This document shows positions 1 through 11,339 of a DNA stretch of 64,000 bases, piece by piece. The DNA lies in assembly GCA_026182355.1 (NCBI GenBank), contig JAPFBL010000243.1, positions 620,001 through 684,000 on the forward strand. The letters are read 5' to 3'. How positions within the stretch are numbered: position 1 is the first letter of the stretch; each line of letters begins with the position of its first letter. The position numbers and the translations under genes were made by a program. The notes beneath the pieces are model-generated. The model searched no databases. It saw only the letters and a list, made by a program, of their open reading frames with translations, and was not told the origin of the DNA. The stretch is from Hermatobates lingyangjiaoensis. Taxonomy: Eukaryota > Arthropoda > Insecta > Hemiptera > Hermatobatidae.

Positions 1-1305
1 TAAAAATTGGTTCAGCATATAGTTTTAAATTTTTAGATAGGAATGGTGTTTCTAATATCATTGACTGGTGAATGCAAAAATGTAAAAAAAAAATGAGTTT
101 TTGTGTTAGGATGATGTATGCAAGATGTGGTGACAAATTCTAGCAGGCATAGGCAGATACAAACAAACCTTCATACATTTATATACGTATGCTGTCTTCA
201 AAATTTAATGACTAAGAATATTTTAGTGTAGGCTATGTCACTTTTTTCTTTTCTTTTTTTTTTGTTTTTATCTCGTTTAGCTTTACAAACTTGTGAAGGT
301 TTAAACAAATATTTAAATATTTATATATAATAATATTTAATATAAATATTTAAAAAAAAAGACATATATCTTTCTTACTTTGTTAGCTCTTTGATGACAT
401 AAAGTGAAAGGCCTCAGAGCATTTATTTCTTTTGTTTTTCTTTTTCCTTGTGGTTTTGGACTTCATTGATCGCATCATGTGTTTAATTGTGATTTTTCTG
501 GATATATAATTATTACTAAAAAGTATTGCTGTCAGTTATTTTTGTGAATACATTTACCCATTTTTGTAAAAATAAAAAAAAATACAAATGAAGGAATATT
601 CTTTATTACATCATCTGCTGCGATGTATGGGAGATTATGAGTGTATTCCGTCCTCTCCTATCCATTGTAACTGCTGGTATAACCTGAAGAATGACACAAC
701 TGTTCGAAACGTTTTTATTAATAAAAATTACAAAAAAAATTGTTAAAATTGTATCCTTTCCTAATTCTTGATTGTGGGGATACGGAAGAACTGTCATACT
801 ATCGTATATATTATTAATAACTTTATCATCGGACTTTTGGTTATAATTATAATTATATAATTTTTTGGCTCTTGATAAATTTCATGAGCCAATATCGTAA
901 TAGGAGCCAATAAATTTCCGAAATATCCGATATTTTGGAACAATCTGGAATGATATGTTTGAGATAAGAGGCAGTTACTTTAATTAAGTAATTATCAATT
1001 AAGTATCCATGACCGACTAATCATGATATTCAGTATCAAAGAAAAATTGTTTTCCTTTAAAAGCTATGTTTTTAATCTTTTCATACTTTCTTTTTATAAT
1101 GTAAGTCTATACAAGATACTTGTTCTGTCTTGTCTATTGAAGAAAAGATTTTTCTATCTAATTAAAGAATAACATATATTTTCTTAATTAATGAAATTAT
1201 GAGAATATTTCATCACTGAATATCATTCTATAAAACCCTAATTGTGTTGAGTCAGAACCCCTCATTGCCTTTGCATATGATACATTATAAATGTATATTT
1301 TTCAG
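1..1305. other. DGAT1 intron, no exon found
   Basis: AT-rich sequence upstream of the first DGAT1 exon in the window. A family J hammerhead-like repeat lies at 375-475. I see no match to the preceding DGAT1 segment, so that exon should be left of the window. Confidence 0.6.
375..475 (+). repeat. Family J hammerhead-like repeat, copy 1
   Basis: Positions 385-420 read CTCT, then a TTGATGA core (first core base changed from C), a weak stem-loop, GAAA, the palindrome AGGCCT, a C at the cleavage position, then AGAG, which pairs with the opening CTCT. The flank (GCATTTATTTCT...TTTTTCC) recurs at 20455-20490. Confidence 0.6.
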
Positions 1306-1414
1306 GTTCTTATTAAAGAGAATTTTTGAGGTGGTTGTTCTTTTGCAGTTAGCAATGTGTCTTTTTCAACAGTGGATTATACCATCCGTGAAGAATTCCT
1401 TAATACCTTTCTCT
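1306..1414 (+). CDS. DGAT1: DGAT1, internal exon a (first exon in window)
   Basis: This is an internal coding exon of diacylglycerol O-acyltransferase 1, the ER membrane enzyme that makes triacylglycerol from diacylglycerol and acyl-CoA. A polypyrimidine-AG acceptor ends at 1305 and a GTGAGG donor starts at 1415. The first base completes a codon split with an upstream exon; 36 full codons follow. The peptide FLLKRIFEVV, then LFQQWIIPSVKNS, matches the conserved stretch just before the MBOAT core of animal DGAT1 (family pattern FLLRR.LEM..., QQW..P...NS). The exon ends in phase 0, as the next exon requires. Earlier exons are not in the window; I found no matching sequence in 1-1305. Confidence 0.9.
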
Positions 1415-1490
1415 GTGAGGTTTTTTTTTGCAATTTACCTTCATGATTTTAATCATAATTCATTATTTTATTGATCTTGTTATATTTTAG

Positions 1491-1535
1491 AAAATGGACT
1501 TAATGCTTGCAACTGAAAGGCTTTTAAAGCTCTCT
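1491..1535 (+). CDS. DGAT1: DGAT1, exon b (15-codon micro-exon)
   Basis: A 45-nt phase 0-0 exon lies only 76 bp after the previous exon. Its acceptor is TATATTTTAG and its donor GTAAG. It encodes KMDLMLATERLLKLS, matching the DMDYSRIIERLLKL segment of vertebrate DGAT1, which lies between the QQW..P motif and the PNHL.WL motif. It is easily missed by ORF scanning because it is so short; the splice sites, phase and alignment all support it. Confidence 0.88.
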
Positions 1536-3158
1536 GTAAGTATTTTGAGATACAACATTTTATAATAAATAATTTGTTTAAGTATTTCTCCAAGTATTTG
1601 GAGAAATACTTTGTCTCCAAATACATTTGGAGAGACAAAGTATTTCTTGAAATAGTTTTGTCTCTCCTAAATATTTTATTCTTTCTTATAAATTCTTTTG
1701 TACGACTTAAATTCCATATTTGATGGAACATTGAGCTAAATTTCATCTCAAGTTGATTTAGTGTAGGGATACTTTGACCAGTACCTGATATATAGTACAG
1801 GCTCGGGACTAAAGGTTTTCCTTCTTTTCTTTCATCTCAGTGTCCTTCGAACTCGAGATCTCGGGTACCCTTAGCAAATAAACTAATCACTGGTTTGTTT
1901 TGTTAGATTGTCTTCTATTTATTTCTTTTTTTTGTAAATTCCTGGTTGATCTGTGAAAATGAAAAGTTTTTTCAACTTTTATCAAGATTTCTCATGACGA
2001 TGTAAGTAAGGGCTTCCGGTGTTACTGTCAGTGGCTTCATTGCCCACAGAACTTACTTTATCCCCTCAAATCTTAAATCTGTTTCATTTAATAGTTCTAT
2101 AGTTTAATAATCAGTAGTTGTCTAGATCTTTGATATGTGATTAGATTTTTTTAACTAATGTAATTAAATATATTCAAATTAATTGAAACTATCACAACTC
2201 CAATTGAAGAGAATAAGTAAATGAAATAATGATAACCTCATTATAACCGCATTTTGACACTCATTATTAACTTCACCATAAACACTCATTGTGCATGAAT
2301 TTTCGGTAAACTCCTTCCAATTATATAAATATTCATTTTTTCATCACATCTATTATGCAAAGAAATATTTCATGTAGATATTCATAATAGACATTTAAGG
2401 TGTCTCAAATCGCATTTTGGACTATAAAAGTGACTTCCATGAGTTAATACAGCCCAAAAACAATATGACGCATCTACACTATAGGGTCCGTTTTTGGGTT
2501 AAATATTAATTTGATCCATCAAACGGAGTGGTCTGTTGTGTGTCCAAAAACTTTTTAGATCATGGATAGATATCGAAAAAAAACCCATCAAACATTTGAC
2601 ATTGGGGACCTCAAAATGTTTTGATGATTCCTATACTTTACTTACAGTAAAGTAATTGTGATTTATTGTGGAACATTATAGGTTACTCAGGGGAAAATTA
2701 CCCTCGAAGGACTATATCGAAGCAGTTGGGAATTCCTGGTCGTGGTAATAGGAAAGAGTCTGTCTATCTATAGAAGAGTGGCTTCGAGGACAGCTACTTT
2801 TATGAACAGCGTACATACATTATTAATATAAGTTGGCCCAACCATTTATTTAGGCAATATATGATAACGCTTGAAATTATTTATGTTCTAATTACCATAG
2901 ACATTTTTAGCTCATATATTAATTTAACCGATAGTTTATTTCATTAATTGTGTAACCTATTATGGTGTGGTATTTACTCATCATGGGGGAATTTCAAAAA
3001 TTATGTCTCCATAGAAACGAGCTTTATGTCAAAACTTACTAGTTAGTTTTGACATAAAACTCTTTTGTGTGGGATGTAATTTCCCTATCATGATGGTTTA
3101 TCTAATTTTTTCCTGTAATGTTTGCTGTAATATTTTTAAAATGTTATATTATTTTCAG
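1536..3158 (+). other. DGAT1 intron with SINE and family D fragments
   Basis: A fragment at about 1765-1860 resembles the SINE body (TAGGGATAC..., GAGTACCTGA-like, CAGGCTCGGGAC). A family D foldback lies at 2961-3090, close to the next exon. The rest shows nothing recognisable. Confidence 0.55.
2961..3090. repeat. Family D foldback repeat without ribozyme core
   Basis: Inverted arms (GGTATTTACTCATCATGGGG... and the complement ending near 3090) flank GAGCTTTATGTCAAAACT and its reverse complement. The central CTGANGA/GAAAC part seen in other family D copies is deleted. Confidence 0.6.
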
Positions 3159-3337
3159 ATACCTAACCATTTAGTTTGGCTAATATTTTTCTACGTAATG
3201 TTCCATTCGTTCCTCAATCTAATGGGTGAGTTACTTCATTTTGCCGATAGAAAGTTTTACAGTGATTGGTGGAATGCGAATAACATTGATGTCTTTTGGA
3301 GGACATGGAATTTGCCTGTTCATAACTGGGCTGTGAG
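3159..3337 (+). CDS. DGAT1: DGAT1, exon c (FYxDWWN exon)
   Basis: This exon starts after the acceptor ATTTTCAG and ends before the donor GTACAC, with 59 codons plus two bases of a split Arg codon. It encodes IPNHLVWLIFFYVMFHSFLN, then ELLHFADRKFYSDWWNA and TWNLPVHNWAVR. FYSDWWN is the FYxDWWN motif of the DGAT1/ACAT branch of MBOAT acyltransferases, implicated in fatty acyl-CoA use. The Asn of WNLPVHNW corresponds to the conserved MBOAT Asn (Asn378 in human). The hydrophobic stretch at its start is a membrane segment. The open frame upstream of 3159 is intron read-through. Confidence 0.96.
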
Positions 3338-3717
3338 GTACACAATGTTTATTCAGTTTATTGTCGGAAAAATCTTTGCTTTCCTATTTCTGCCTTTTTT
3401 TTTTTCATTTTAACGCTAAAAGAATTACTAAAATTCTCTTTTTTAACCTTAACAGTTTAATTTTCATCCATGACACATTTTATTGCTAATATAAATTAGT
3501 ATGCTCATGATGCCTGTTTCATTTTCTTCACATTGAAGAAATCATTTTCTAATTTCTTTACTAATATTTATGTTTCATCCCTAAGTCAGATATTACAGAT
3601 TATTTAAAATTTTCGTTCTATGTATATTTCAGTATTTGCTTCACGGTATAATTTTTTTAAATAGAAATATAGAAGATAGATTTGTAAAATTTGGTAGCAA
3701 TCCTACCTTAACACATA

Positions 3718-3930
3718 CATTATTGAAAGTGACACCAAACTTAGCTGATACCTGTTTCTTAACTTTGCTCTATAATTTTTCTAAATAAAACTCTCGTTAT
3801 TTTGAAACACATTAACTCTAAGAAGTATGATTTATTCTGTAGACGAAATAACGAGAGTGTTATTTAGAAAAATTGAGAAGCTTGTTAAGAAAGAGGTATC
3901 AGCTAGGTTTAGTATCATTTTCAATAATGA
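3718..3930. repeat. Imperfect palindrome
   Basis: Sequence from CATTATTGAAAGTG at the left recurs as its reverse complement at the right (…CATTTTCAATAATG), with inner arms such as AACTCTCGTTATTT against AAATAACGAGAGTG. The spacer is about 40 bp. No coding content or ribozyme core was found. Confidence 0.65.
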
Positions 3931-4069
3931 ATATAGATTTTATATATATATATATATCAAATGACTTAAAGAAAAGAACACGGTGAAAGAACAAAACCTT
4001 TCACATTTCAATCTTGTCGCATTCAGGAGGAGAGGAATGAGTAGAGTTCTGCTTGCCTGGTGAATAGTG

Positions 4070-4075
<6 letters not shown>

Positions 4076-4156
<81 letters not shown>
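4076..4156. repeat. (TC)n followed by (TA)n microsatellite
   Basis: About 60 bp of almost pure CT dinucleotides, then about 18 bp of TA. On the minus strand it produces a meaningless Arg/Glu run. Similar CT tracts occur at 20802-20860. Confidence 0.95.
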
Positions 4157-4190
4157 CCATGATAAACGAAAAACGGTCCGGCAGGACAGA

Positions 4191-4336
4191 TAACAATTAA
4201 AATAAGCAGTGACACATAAACTGAAACACAACAAAGACTCACTTTTCAATATTTCGACCGCCATTACGGTCGAAATATTGAAAAGTGAGTCTTTGTTGTG
4301 TTTCAGTTTATGTGTCACTGCTTATTTTAATTGTTA
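4191..4336. repeat. Family C palindrome, 70-bp arms
   Basis: Arms 4191-4260 and 4267-4336 are equal in length and read as exact reverse complements around a 6-bp spacer. The centre contains CGGTCGAAATATTG, the 3' half of the family C hammerhead (stem II, then GAAA and ATAT); the CTGATGA half is missing. (TA)n lies on both sides. Confidence 0.85.
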
Positions 4337-4345
4337 TATATATAT

Positions 4346-5441
4346 ACGAGGAAGAGTAACAAAGTAAAGAAACACACTTGCTGACTCAAATTTTTGGAAA
4401 TCCGTCTTCAGGAGAAAAGAGGGAGGGAGACCTATCACGCTGTAACGTGCTATAACGTGTAACGTTAGAGTGATACGTAATACAGTTACTGGCATTGCAA
4501 TTTGTTTCAAGATGTATAAGGTTTCTATTATTGTTAAGCATGGAGAAAAATAAGTATCTACAACCAGGGAAAATTGCCAGGATGCCCGCACTGCTTCATA
4601 CCTTTGGAAATATTAGGAAACTTTTAAAATGAAAGAATATAGAAATATAACATGAATGAAATGAATATAGCCTGAAAGAAAATCGCGCCAAATATTATCC
4701 TGAAATATTTACTAATCAGAATTTATACGTTTTTATCAATTCGTTGAACTGATAAATTAATAAAAAAATATGTTAAGAGAAAATGTTGTTCGTCATTTCA
4801 TTCATTGATTATAATTTTTAAATACTTCTGAAACTGCAGTAGTAGTTTTGTTTTTGCATACTACAAAAAAAAAAACCAAGACCAATTTTGAATTATTTCA
4901 TTTTATAGCTGTTTAACACTAAATCTCCAAACACTTGCAATGATCAGTGAATAAGTTTTTACAATTAAACATAAACATAGGATTGCAGTGATTCAACGTT
5001 AATTATTACTAAACCTTTCCCTGGTTCTTAGAAACTTGATACTTTCACTGTTAAAGTGTTAAGGAGTTCTTTCCTACACTTACTTCTTCCGATTTTCAGT
5101 AGGTCTCCTTCTATACCATACTATAAACTCCCAATCTCAAAGATATTTTTTCCCTTATTTTTACAAAGCTTCCTAATATTTCTGGTATGAAGCAGTGAGG
5201 GCATCCTGGCAAGCTTTTCTGGTTATAGATACTTATTTCTCTTCCATGTTTAACAATAGTGGAAACCCTTTACATTTTCAAACAACCTATAATTCCAGTA
5301 ACTGTATTACGTATCACTGTAACATTATGTTATAGCACGTTACAGCTTGATTGGTCTCCCCTCCCTCATTTCTCCTGAAGACAGATTTTCGAAAACTGAG
5401 TTAGTAAGTGGGTTTCTTTACTCTGTGTTACTCTTCCTCGA
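4346..5441. repeat. Family B inverted-repeat pair around a ~545-bp spacer
   Basis: Arms 4346-4622 (minus-oriented motif) and 5168-5441 (plus-oriented motif) are diverged inverted copies. Both hold the family B hammerhead-like centre, CTGAAGA followed by a short stem and AAAA. The shared outer part includes TATTACGTATCACT... and the sequence read as GCCAGGATGCCC. The spacer is AT-rich and unrecognised. The layout resembles the inverted terminal copies of a decayed Penelope-like element. Confidence 0.7.
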
Positions 5442-5479
5442 TTTTGAACTTGTCGAATATATATATATATACTACACAC

Positions 5480-5670
5480 ACACGAGTTCAAAATTCAAGA
5501 AGAGTAACACACAGAGTAAGGAAACACATTTACAGACTCAAATTTTCGGGTAATCCGTCTTCAGGAGAAAAGACAAAGGGAGACCAAGCACGTTGTAGAC
5601 GCAACAGCAAGTAACCCTCTTACCCCTTACTCTGTGTGTTACTCTTCTTGAATTTTGAACTCGTATTGTG
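5480..5670 (-). repeat. Family B hammerhead foldback
   Basis: Outer arms CGAGTTCAAAATTCAAGAAG and its complement near 5640-5665 enclose a minus-strand motif at about 5535-5575: CTGAAGA, C, GGATTACCC, GAAA, ATTT, then GAGTC. Helix I would be CTC/GAG. Confidence 0.7.
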
Positions 5671-7284
5671 TCCAATTTGGATCGTGTTTTGTTTAATTAA
5701 GTGAAATATATATATATATATTCGTGTGTATATATATACTCGTATATATACACTAAAATGCCGAACAATCTTTTGCGAAGTGGGTGCTTATAATCAGGGG
5801 TAGTTAATTCTTTGGATCAAATCCTCAAGAAACCCATTTTGAATTTTAAGAATCAGGGGCTGAGAAGCTATATCAATTTTAAAACTTATGTATTTTGAGT
5901 AAAAATTGTTTGGATGGTTTCAGTTAAAGCAAAATGGAATATCCATAAATGAATTAAATTTTTAAACTACTTGTCAAAATTTAATTTTTTAATTTTCTGT
6001 ATATAAGAAATATCAACCTCATTGTATAATGGATAGGTCACACAACTTGTTGTGGTGACTGGTGGTGCTTCCTTTTGGTTTTTTTTTATAGTGTTTTTAG
6101 AAGAAGGCATTTCTTGATTCTTCTTCACAATGGCCTTTTGAGATATCTTACCTACTCAAATTTTGCGGTTATTGTTTTTGAAATTTCAATTTTAGTATAT
6201 TGTGTTTCTATTAAGGCTCTTCATTTAGTGAGAGAAGACTATATATTATACATGTAAATATTTACAAGTTACAAGAAGTAACAAAACTCTTATCCTGATA
6301 GTTTAAAATAAATGTGCACTCTGAATAACTGGTGAATCTTGGTATGTCAGAAATGTGGATATTCAAAAAAACCTCAGGTTAGAATCAATTGACCAATTAG
6401 CTAATAGACTAGTGACCAATGAGGACACGAAAATCTTAGCCCATATAAACACCCTTGTTCAGAGCTCATCGCTAAGAATTCCCCAATCACTTCCATCGTA
6501 GAAACTGTTTTTTAAAGAGGAAGTCAAAAGAATGGAATGAATAAGAGCATCTTTTCTTAACAGAACATTTTATGAATTTATCAGTTAAACGAATTGATAT
6601 AAACCTGTAAATCTTGATCAGTAAAAATTTCAGATTATTCCTTATGATTTTCTTTTAATTGGATCATTGTTGATTTTTTTATGGTTTATCCGTGGGCACT
6701 TATATATTTATGATGGAAGGATTTGCAAACCTTTCTAGACAGACAACTCATTCAACGCAATGATTTGTATTTAAAATAGCAGACTCACTGTCAAACTGAA
6801 CAAAACACTGCACACTTCTACTTACTTAAAGTTCGTGTTATGGAACTGATAATTATAACGTACACTACAGTACGTAGAAAGATTCGGTTAGTATATAAAG
6901 AAGGCAGTGGAAAAGGAGCAAAAATTACTTTAATTCCTATGATAATTTGTTAATTTCTTTAATAAACTAACAAATACTTTTAATTTGAGAAACTAGGCCT
7001 GGCTTTGACATTCGCTTTTCAGTCGTCATTTTAATTCCCTGCTTTCCTTTGTAAAGTTTAGATCGCTAGATCTTTCTAGGAGAGTTAACCTCTTGTAGAA
7101 GTATAGTGCCTCTTTTATTTACTGTTTGCACTGCCTGCCTCCCAGCTATTTTATAAACACTATAAAATAATAATTTAATAGTTGTGTATATAATTACTAG
7201 TTTGTCTGTTGCCTTTCTTAATATCTAAAGTGTTGACAATAATGTGTACTTGGCTTTTACTATATGACTGCATGCTGCTTCTAG

Positions 7285-7435
7285 ACACCTCTATATCCCA
7301 ATGGTGGATCTTGGCTATGGGAGAATGTCGGCCAGCCTTATGGTGTTCTTCATAAGCGCTTTTTTCCATGAATACCTTGTCAGTGTTCCGTTGCAGACCT
7401 TCAAAGTGTGGGCTTTTCTTGGAATGATGGCCCAG
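7285..7435 (+). CDS. DGAT1: DGAT1, exon d (catalytic His exon)
   Basis: The acceptor CTTCTAG precedes 7285 and the donor GTTAGT follows 7435. The first base completes the split codon AG+A (Arg), giving VRHLYIPMV across the junction; 50 codons follow and the exon ends in phase 0 (..MMAQ). It encodes SASLMVFFISAFFHEYLVSV and PLQTFKVWAFLGMMAQ. The His of SAFFHEY is the catalytic MBOAT histidine (His415 in human DGAT1). The end of this exon, its donor and the start of the intron are partly duplicated at 9938-10095. Confidence 0.96.
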
Positions 7436-7544
7436 GTTAGTCGTCTTCACTTTTCTTACTAATACCTTAGTATAATTTCTTTTCTTTGGTACAATTTTAC
7501 TTTTAATATTTTAATTAATTCTAAATATTTCTTCTTTTTTTTTA

Positions 7545-8262
7545 TTGTTTAAACCGATCCCATAGCGGGTTCAAAACGTCAGCGCTTTACGGTATTTTTG
7601 TTTGATCAGTGATTCTAGAGATTCTATAGTGGGAGTCCTAAATTTCACCAACCTCAAGTGCATTTAGAATAGGGATCTTTAACGAGTACCTGACGTCGGA
7701 CAGGCTCAAAACCGACGGGCTTAACGTCCTCTTTACACATCAAGGGAATATTTTAGAGTATTGAGGAGTAGTGATAAGTTGTGTTGGTCTTGATTGTGTA
7801 TTTATATGTCTTTGTTATATGTGTTCTTTAGTTAAAGTGCAGCTGATAAGGGTATTTTGAGTACCTTATCGGTAATCATCTCAGCACGTTACCAGGGCTT
7901 TAGCTTGTCTATTACTCGTGGCCTAGGTACCGTTTTGCGGAGTAACTGTCAGAATTTGTGCTTAGCATTGCGTTGTCCGCCCTCGCGAGTTTCACCTCGG
8001 GCACCTCCATGCTTTCAATGGAGATGGCTAAAGGGCAACTTGTCAACAAAGCGGCCTGGCTTGACTAAGCGGTTATGGCACAAAATGCTGAGGAACGCGA
8101 AGATCAAAGCAGGCTTAATGTCATCTCCAAGTGAAGACGTGCTCATATTTATTCATCTCCCGCGAGAATTAATCGAGAGCGAGGTATTGAACCCCGGATC
8201 TTCCAGTTCAGAGGCGAGTACGTTAACTACTGAGCTAACCTGGACCCCTTCCTACTGCATGT
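7545..8262 (-). repeat. tRNA-derived SINE, minus strand, interrupted
   Basis: The minus-strand head (about 8190-8262) has a tRNA-like A box (TTAGCTCAGTAG) and B box (GGTTCAATACC-like). The body (7600-7735) contains the family markers ACTCCCACTATAGAATCT and AGGTACTCGTTAAAGATCCC. Between about 7740 and 8135 roughly 400 bp not seen in other copies separates head and body, probably a nested insertion. The ORF 7857-8276 is not a gene. Confidence 0.75.
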
Positions 8263-8703
8263 ACCAATATCTTTAATTCCTTTGCGGGAGGGGGTCACCA
8301 AAATGTCTTTTCATTGGTAAAGTTTTACTTTTAATATTTTAATTACTACTATTTTTACAAATAACTTGAATTCCTTTTTTTTGGGGAGGGGGCTCTTTTT
8401 ATTTTTATCTCTCCCTTTGTATTCTGAACATTTCATTCTAACATGGGTAGATGACAACTTTTTACTTGAATAGTCTTCGTATGTATTGTATTTGAAATAT
8501 CTTCGTAATGAACTACTTACAAAAAATAAGTACTAATATTGTAAGATATCAATATGGTCATTGATAGCAGAAATTCTGGTCATATTATTATTGCCAATAT
8601 TATTATTAATTGTATAATTTTATTTTACAATATTAAATTTTTCGTAAATACCGAAATATGTAAAAGAAGTTCTAAAGTAGTGCAAATCAGTTATTGGTAT
8701 TTA

Positions 8704-8945
8704 CTCATTCTAGGGTGAAAAGTTAATGAAATAGTCTCCACATATAGGAGTTTAATAATATAAACAACACTTTTCTATACACGTAGTGTACTATACTCGT
8801 AGTAACTCATTGATGTCATTGTATTTTTTAGTTGTGTACCTGAAGATGAAAACAACGTGTTCGAAAGGCGTTGTTTATATAATAAAACTTCTTGTATATG
8901 TGGAGACTATTTCATTAACTTTTCTATCCTACAATGTAAAAGAAG
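8704..8945 (+). repeat. Family D hammerhead foldback
   Basis: Inverted arms (GTTAATGAAATAGTCTCCACAT and its complement) enclose a plus-strand motif: CTGAAGA 8840-8846, extra T, stem II 8848-8853 with 8857-8862 (one mismatch), GAAA 8863-8866, then GGCGTT. The GAAAC core is changed to GAAAG. Confidence 0.7.
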
Positions 8946-9861
8946 TTTTATGCAACCCACTTAAAGTGGTTCTTCCGCGTATAGTGTTGTTTCCGGTATT
9001 CATCTAGGCAAGCTTTTTATATTAATGCTCAAGATATTAAGAGAATATATCTGATGAAGATAAACTGAAGATGAATATAAAAATACTTTTATTAAATTTT
9101 GTTTATGCATACTGAATTATATGATTAGAGAAACTACATTTTTGTTTACAAAATCGTACTTCAAATAATGTACCGTGTTTATTTTAACAATAATCCGTAT
9201 AGGTGAAATAGGAATCAAAACTGTTTAAAGACTGGTAGTAATGTTGTCGAGTTTATTTCAATTTAATGATTTCCGTTTATTTGAAATAGGTTACGAAGCT
9301 GTTCAGAATATGGTCGTAATATACCGAGTTTGTTAGAATTCAAAAATATTACGTATAGATGATGCTATTGTATAAACCCAATACTGTTTTAAAATGCCTG
9401 GATCTTTTATGTAATGATTTTTAAAATGCAATACAACATCCCTTTATCAAGTAGTTATATCAATCTTAAATTATAAATTTACAACCCATGTTGGTGAAAA
9501 CATAGAAATTGGGGTAAAGAGGCCTTAGATAAAATAATTACTATGGTAATTCTGTATATATTACAGTGTGCAATGTTTATTGTATATAGTTAAGTTGGTA
9601 TGACATTTTAAGTTCATGTGTTTACTGTTGCAAGTGAAGTTATTATTTTATATTATTTATATTTGTTTATTTTATGTTTTTATTTCCTTAGGTGAACACA
9701 GTTTTAATTAAAATTTATATATTTTAATTTAGAATTACCACATCACCAACATATATGAATATGCATGGATTTATGTATAAAAGATACTAGTTTGTGTTGT
9801 TTCATCAATGGTGTTTATTGATTGTTCATAACTTGTGCAATCTGTTTTAGTGTTTTATTTA

Positions 9862-10272
9862 CTCATTGTGGTAATTTCAAAAAAAAAAAATTCACGCGTT
9901 CACACAAAGAGCTTTATGTCAAAACTAACAGTGCTCTGGCTTCTCTTGATATGATGGCCCAGGTTAGTCGTCTTGACATTTCTTACTAAAACCTTAGTAT
10001 ATATTTTTCAAAATTTGTATTGCTTGGTATAGTTCTATTTTTATATATTTTAATTAGAACTACTTATTCAAATATCTTCAATTCCTTTCTTTGGGGGGGG
10101 GGGGGGGGAGTTCTTCTTCAGGTTTACATCAGCACCGTTGAGAGTTTTATGTCAACAGGGATCCAGGAGTTCTTCCTAGATATAAACCTGAAGAAGAACA
10201 CGAAGTAATCAAAACGAGTTAGTTTTACCATAAAGCTCTTTTGTGTAGAGACGTAAACATTTTTTTTTAAAT
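9862..10272. repeat. Family D foldback interrupted by DGAT1-like duplicate
   Basis: The left arm (GGTAATTTC..., GAGCTTTATGTCAAAACTAACA) ends near 9931 and the right arm resumes near 10122-10272, including CCTGAAGAAGAACACGAAG. The sequence between, 9938-10095, is the duplicate of the DGAT1 exon d end, and then a G14-15 run at 10095-10110. Confidence 0.65.
9938..10095 (+). repeat. Duplicate of DGAT1 exon d 3' end plus donor and intron start
   Basis: GGCTTCTCTTGATATGATGG then CCCAG|GTTAGTCGTCTT nearly repeats 7411-7447 (GGCTTTTCTTGGAATGATGG, CCCAG|GTTAGTCGTCTT), and similarity continues into the intron (TTTCTTACTAAAACCTTAGT). It keeps an intact donor but no acceptor, so it is a potential decoy donor. 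Confidence 0.85.
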
Positions 10273-10582
10273 TCCCCATCTTTATTGACTGTATTTCATG
10301 GCTGTGGTGTTTAGTATTAGCTGTGCATATAATTTACTTTTTTCATTGTTCATTACAGTTTCTTGCTATAAAGCTACACATTAATTGTACGCAAAATTTA
10401 GATTGCAATATAATGTCATTTGTAGTAATTAGCAAAAGTTAGGATAGTTAGATAGCTGACATGTGTTATTATATTTATCGTAACACAGCTATAGATTTGA
10501 TTAATTGTCTCCAGTGCAAATAAGTTAAAATAAACTTATCTAAAGCAATCCAGACAATCTAAAGCGATGTTCTTATTAGTTA

Positions 10583-10915
10583 AGTTAGGTTAGGTTTCAG
10601 TGGCTATCCGACGGGAGAACACACATAGGCCAAAAATCGTCCCTTGTGATACCATACAATGAACAGTCTACTTTGTACGTTCTAAATTTTGCCTAACTCA
10701 AGTGTATTTAGAGTTGGTCTCTTCAAAGAGTACCTGGTATCGCATAGGCTTTGAACCGACGGCTTAACAAGCCTTACCGAGGAACTCCGTAGTCGGATTT
10801 CTTTTTCACCTATTTCGTGAATAAATCGAGGGCCAGAGTGGTTCCCGAACTCCTAATCTACCAGTCCAGAGGAGAACAAGTAAGTCACTGGGGGCTTCTC
10901 TGGCCCTCTCATTAG
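10583..10915 (-). repeat. tRNA-derived SINE, minus strand
   Basis: Near-complete copy. The tRNA-like head lies at about 10850-10915 and the body runs left to a tail of repeated CCTAA (plus strand TTAGGTTAGG at 10588-10600). Markers include TCGATTTATTCACG and AGGTACTC. Confidence 0.75.
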
Positions 10916-11339
10916 TTAACTGTGAAATCTTCTCATCAATTTCTACTTTCTTGTAAGTATAATAATAATTAACTTATTTTGGGGTTCCCTGAATCCAACG
11001 GCATATAACTATATTCAAAAAGTTTGTAACCTCGCTACGGTCACAGAGAATGACGCATGATTGTGAAATAAATATAAATAATCCTCAGATCGGAGATCAC
11101 TGTAATTTTTAAGTAATATCTAACCACGGAAGTGTACTTCTAAGTAAGTTATGTTAAAACAGGAACTTTTTTTCTTGCTGTACTAGTTATCATAAAAAAA
11201 TTATACTTTTTTGGTGAATGTCATCAAAATATTAATATTTTTAGAGTTGTTAATATTCTAAAAGTTCATTTCCATTACCTGTGGAAACTTCCAGTTGAGT
11301 TTCGTTGTTTGATGTATGATGAATGAATTACTTCTTTAG

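Larger units (their letters stand above)
3338..7284 (+). other. DGAT1 intron packed with foldback repeats
   Basis: This phase-2 intron contains the imperfect palindrome 3718-3930, (TC)n and (TA)n tracts, the family C palindrome 4191-4336, the family B inverted pair 4346-5441 and family B copy 5480-5670. From 5760 to 7284 I see no recognisable element or gene. Confidence 0.7.
7436..11339 (+). other. DGAT1 intron with SINEs, family D repeats and exon-end duplicate
   Basis: This phase-0 intron holds SINE copies (7545-8262 and 10583-10915), family D copies (8704-8945 and 9862-10272) and a duplicate of the preceding exon end (9938-10095). The intron start AATTTTACTTTTAATATTTT also recurs near 8322. 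No further gene is seen. Confidence 0.7.

Noticed and set aside
3940..4242. Arg/Glu-repeat ORF on the minus strand
   Set aside because: It comes from the (TC)n and (TA)n microsatellites and the family C palindrome.
7857..8276. A 139-codon ORF starting after 7857
   Set aside because: It runs through SINE body and head sequence and an unknown insert; no domain, no splice context.
9862..9970. An extra DGAT1 exon at 9938-9964
   Set aside because: It matches the end of exon d and keeps a donor, but there is no acceptor and it would duplicate codons; it is a duplicate, not an exon of the normal transcript.
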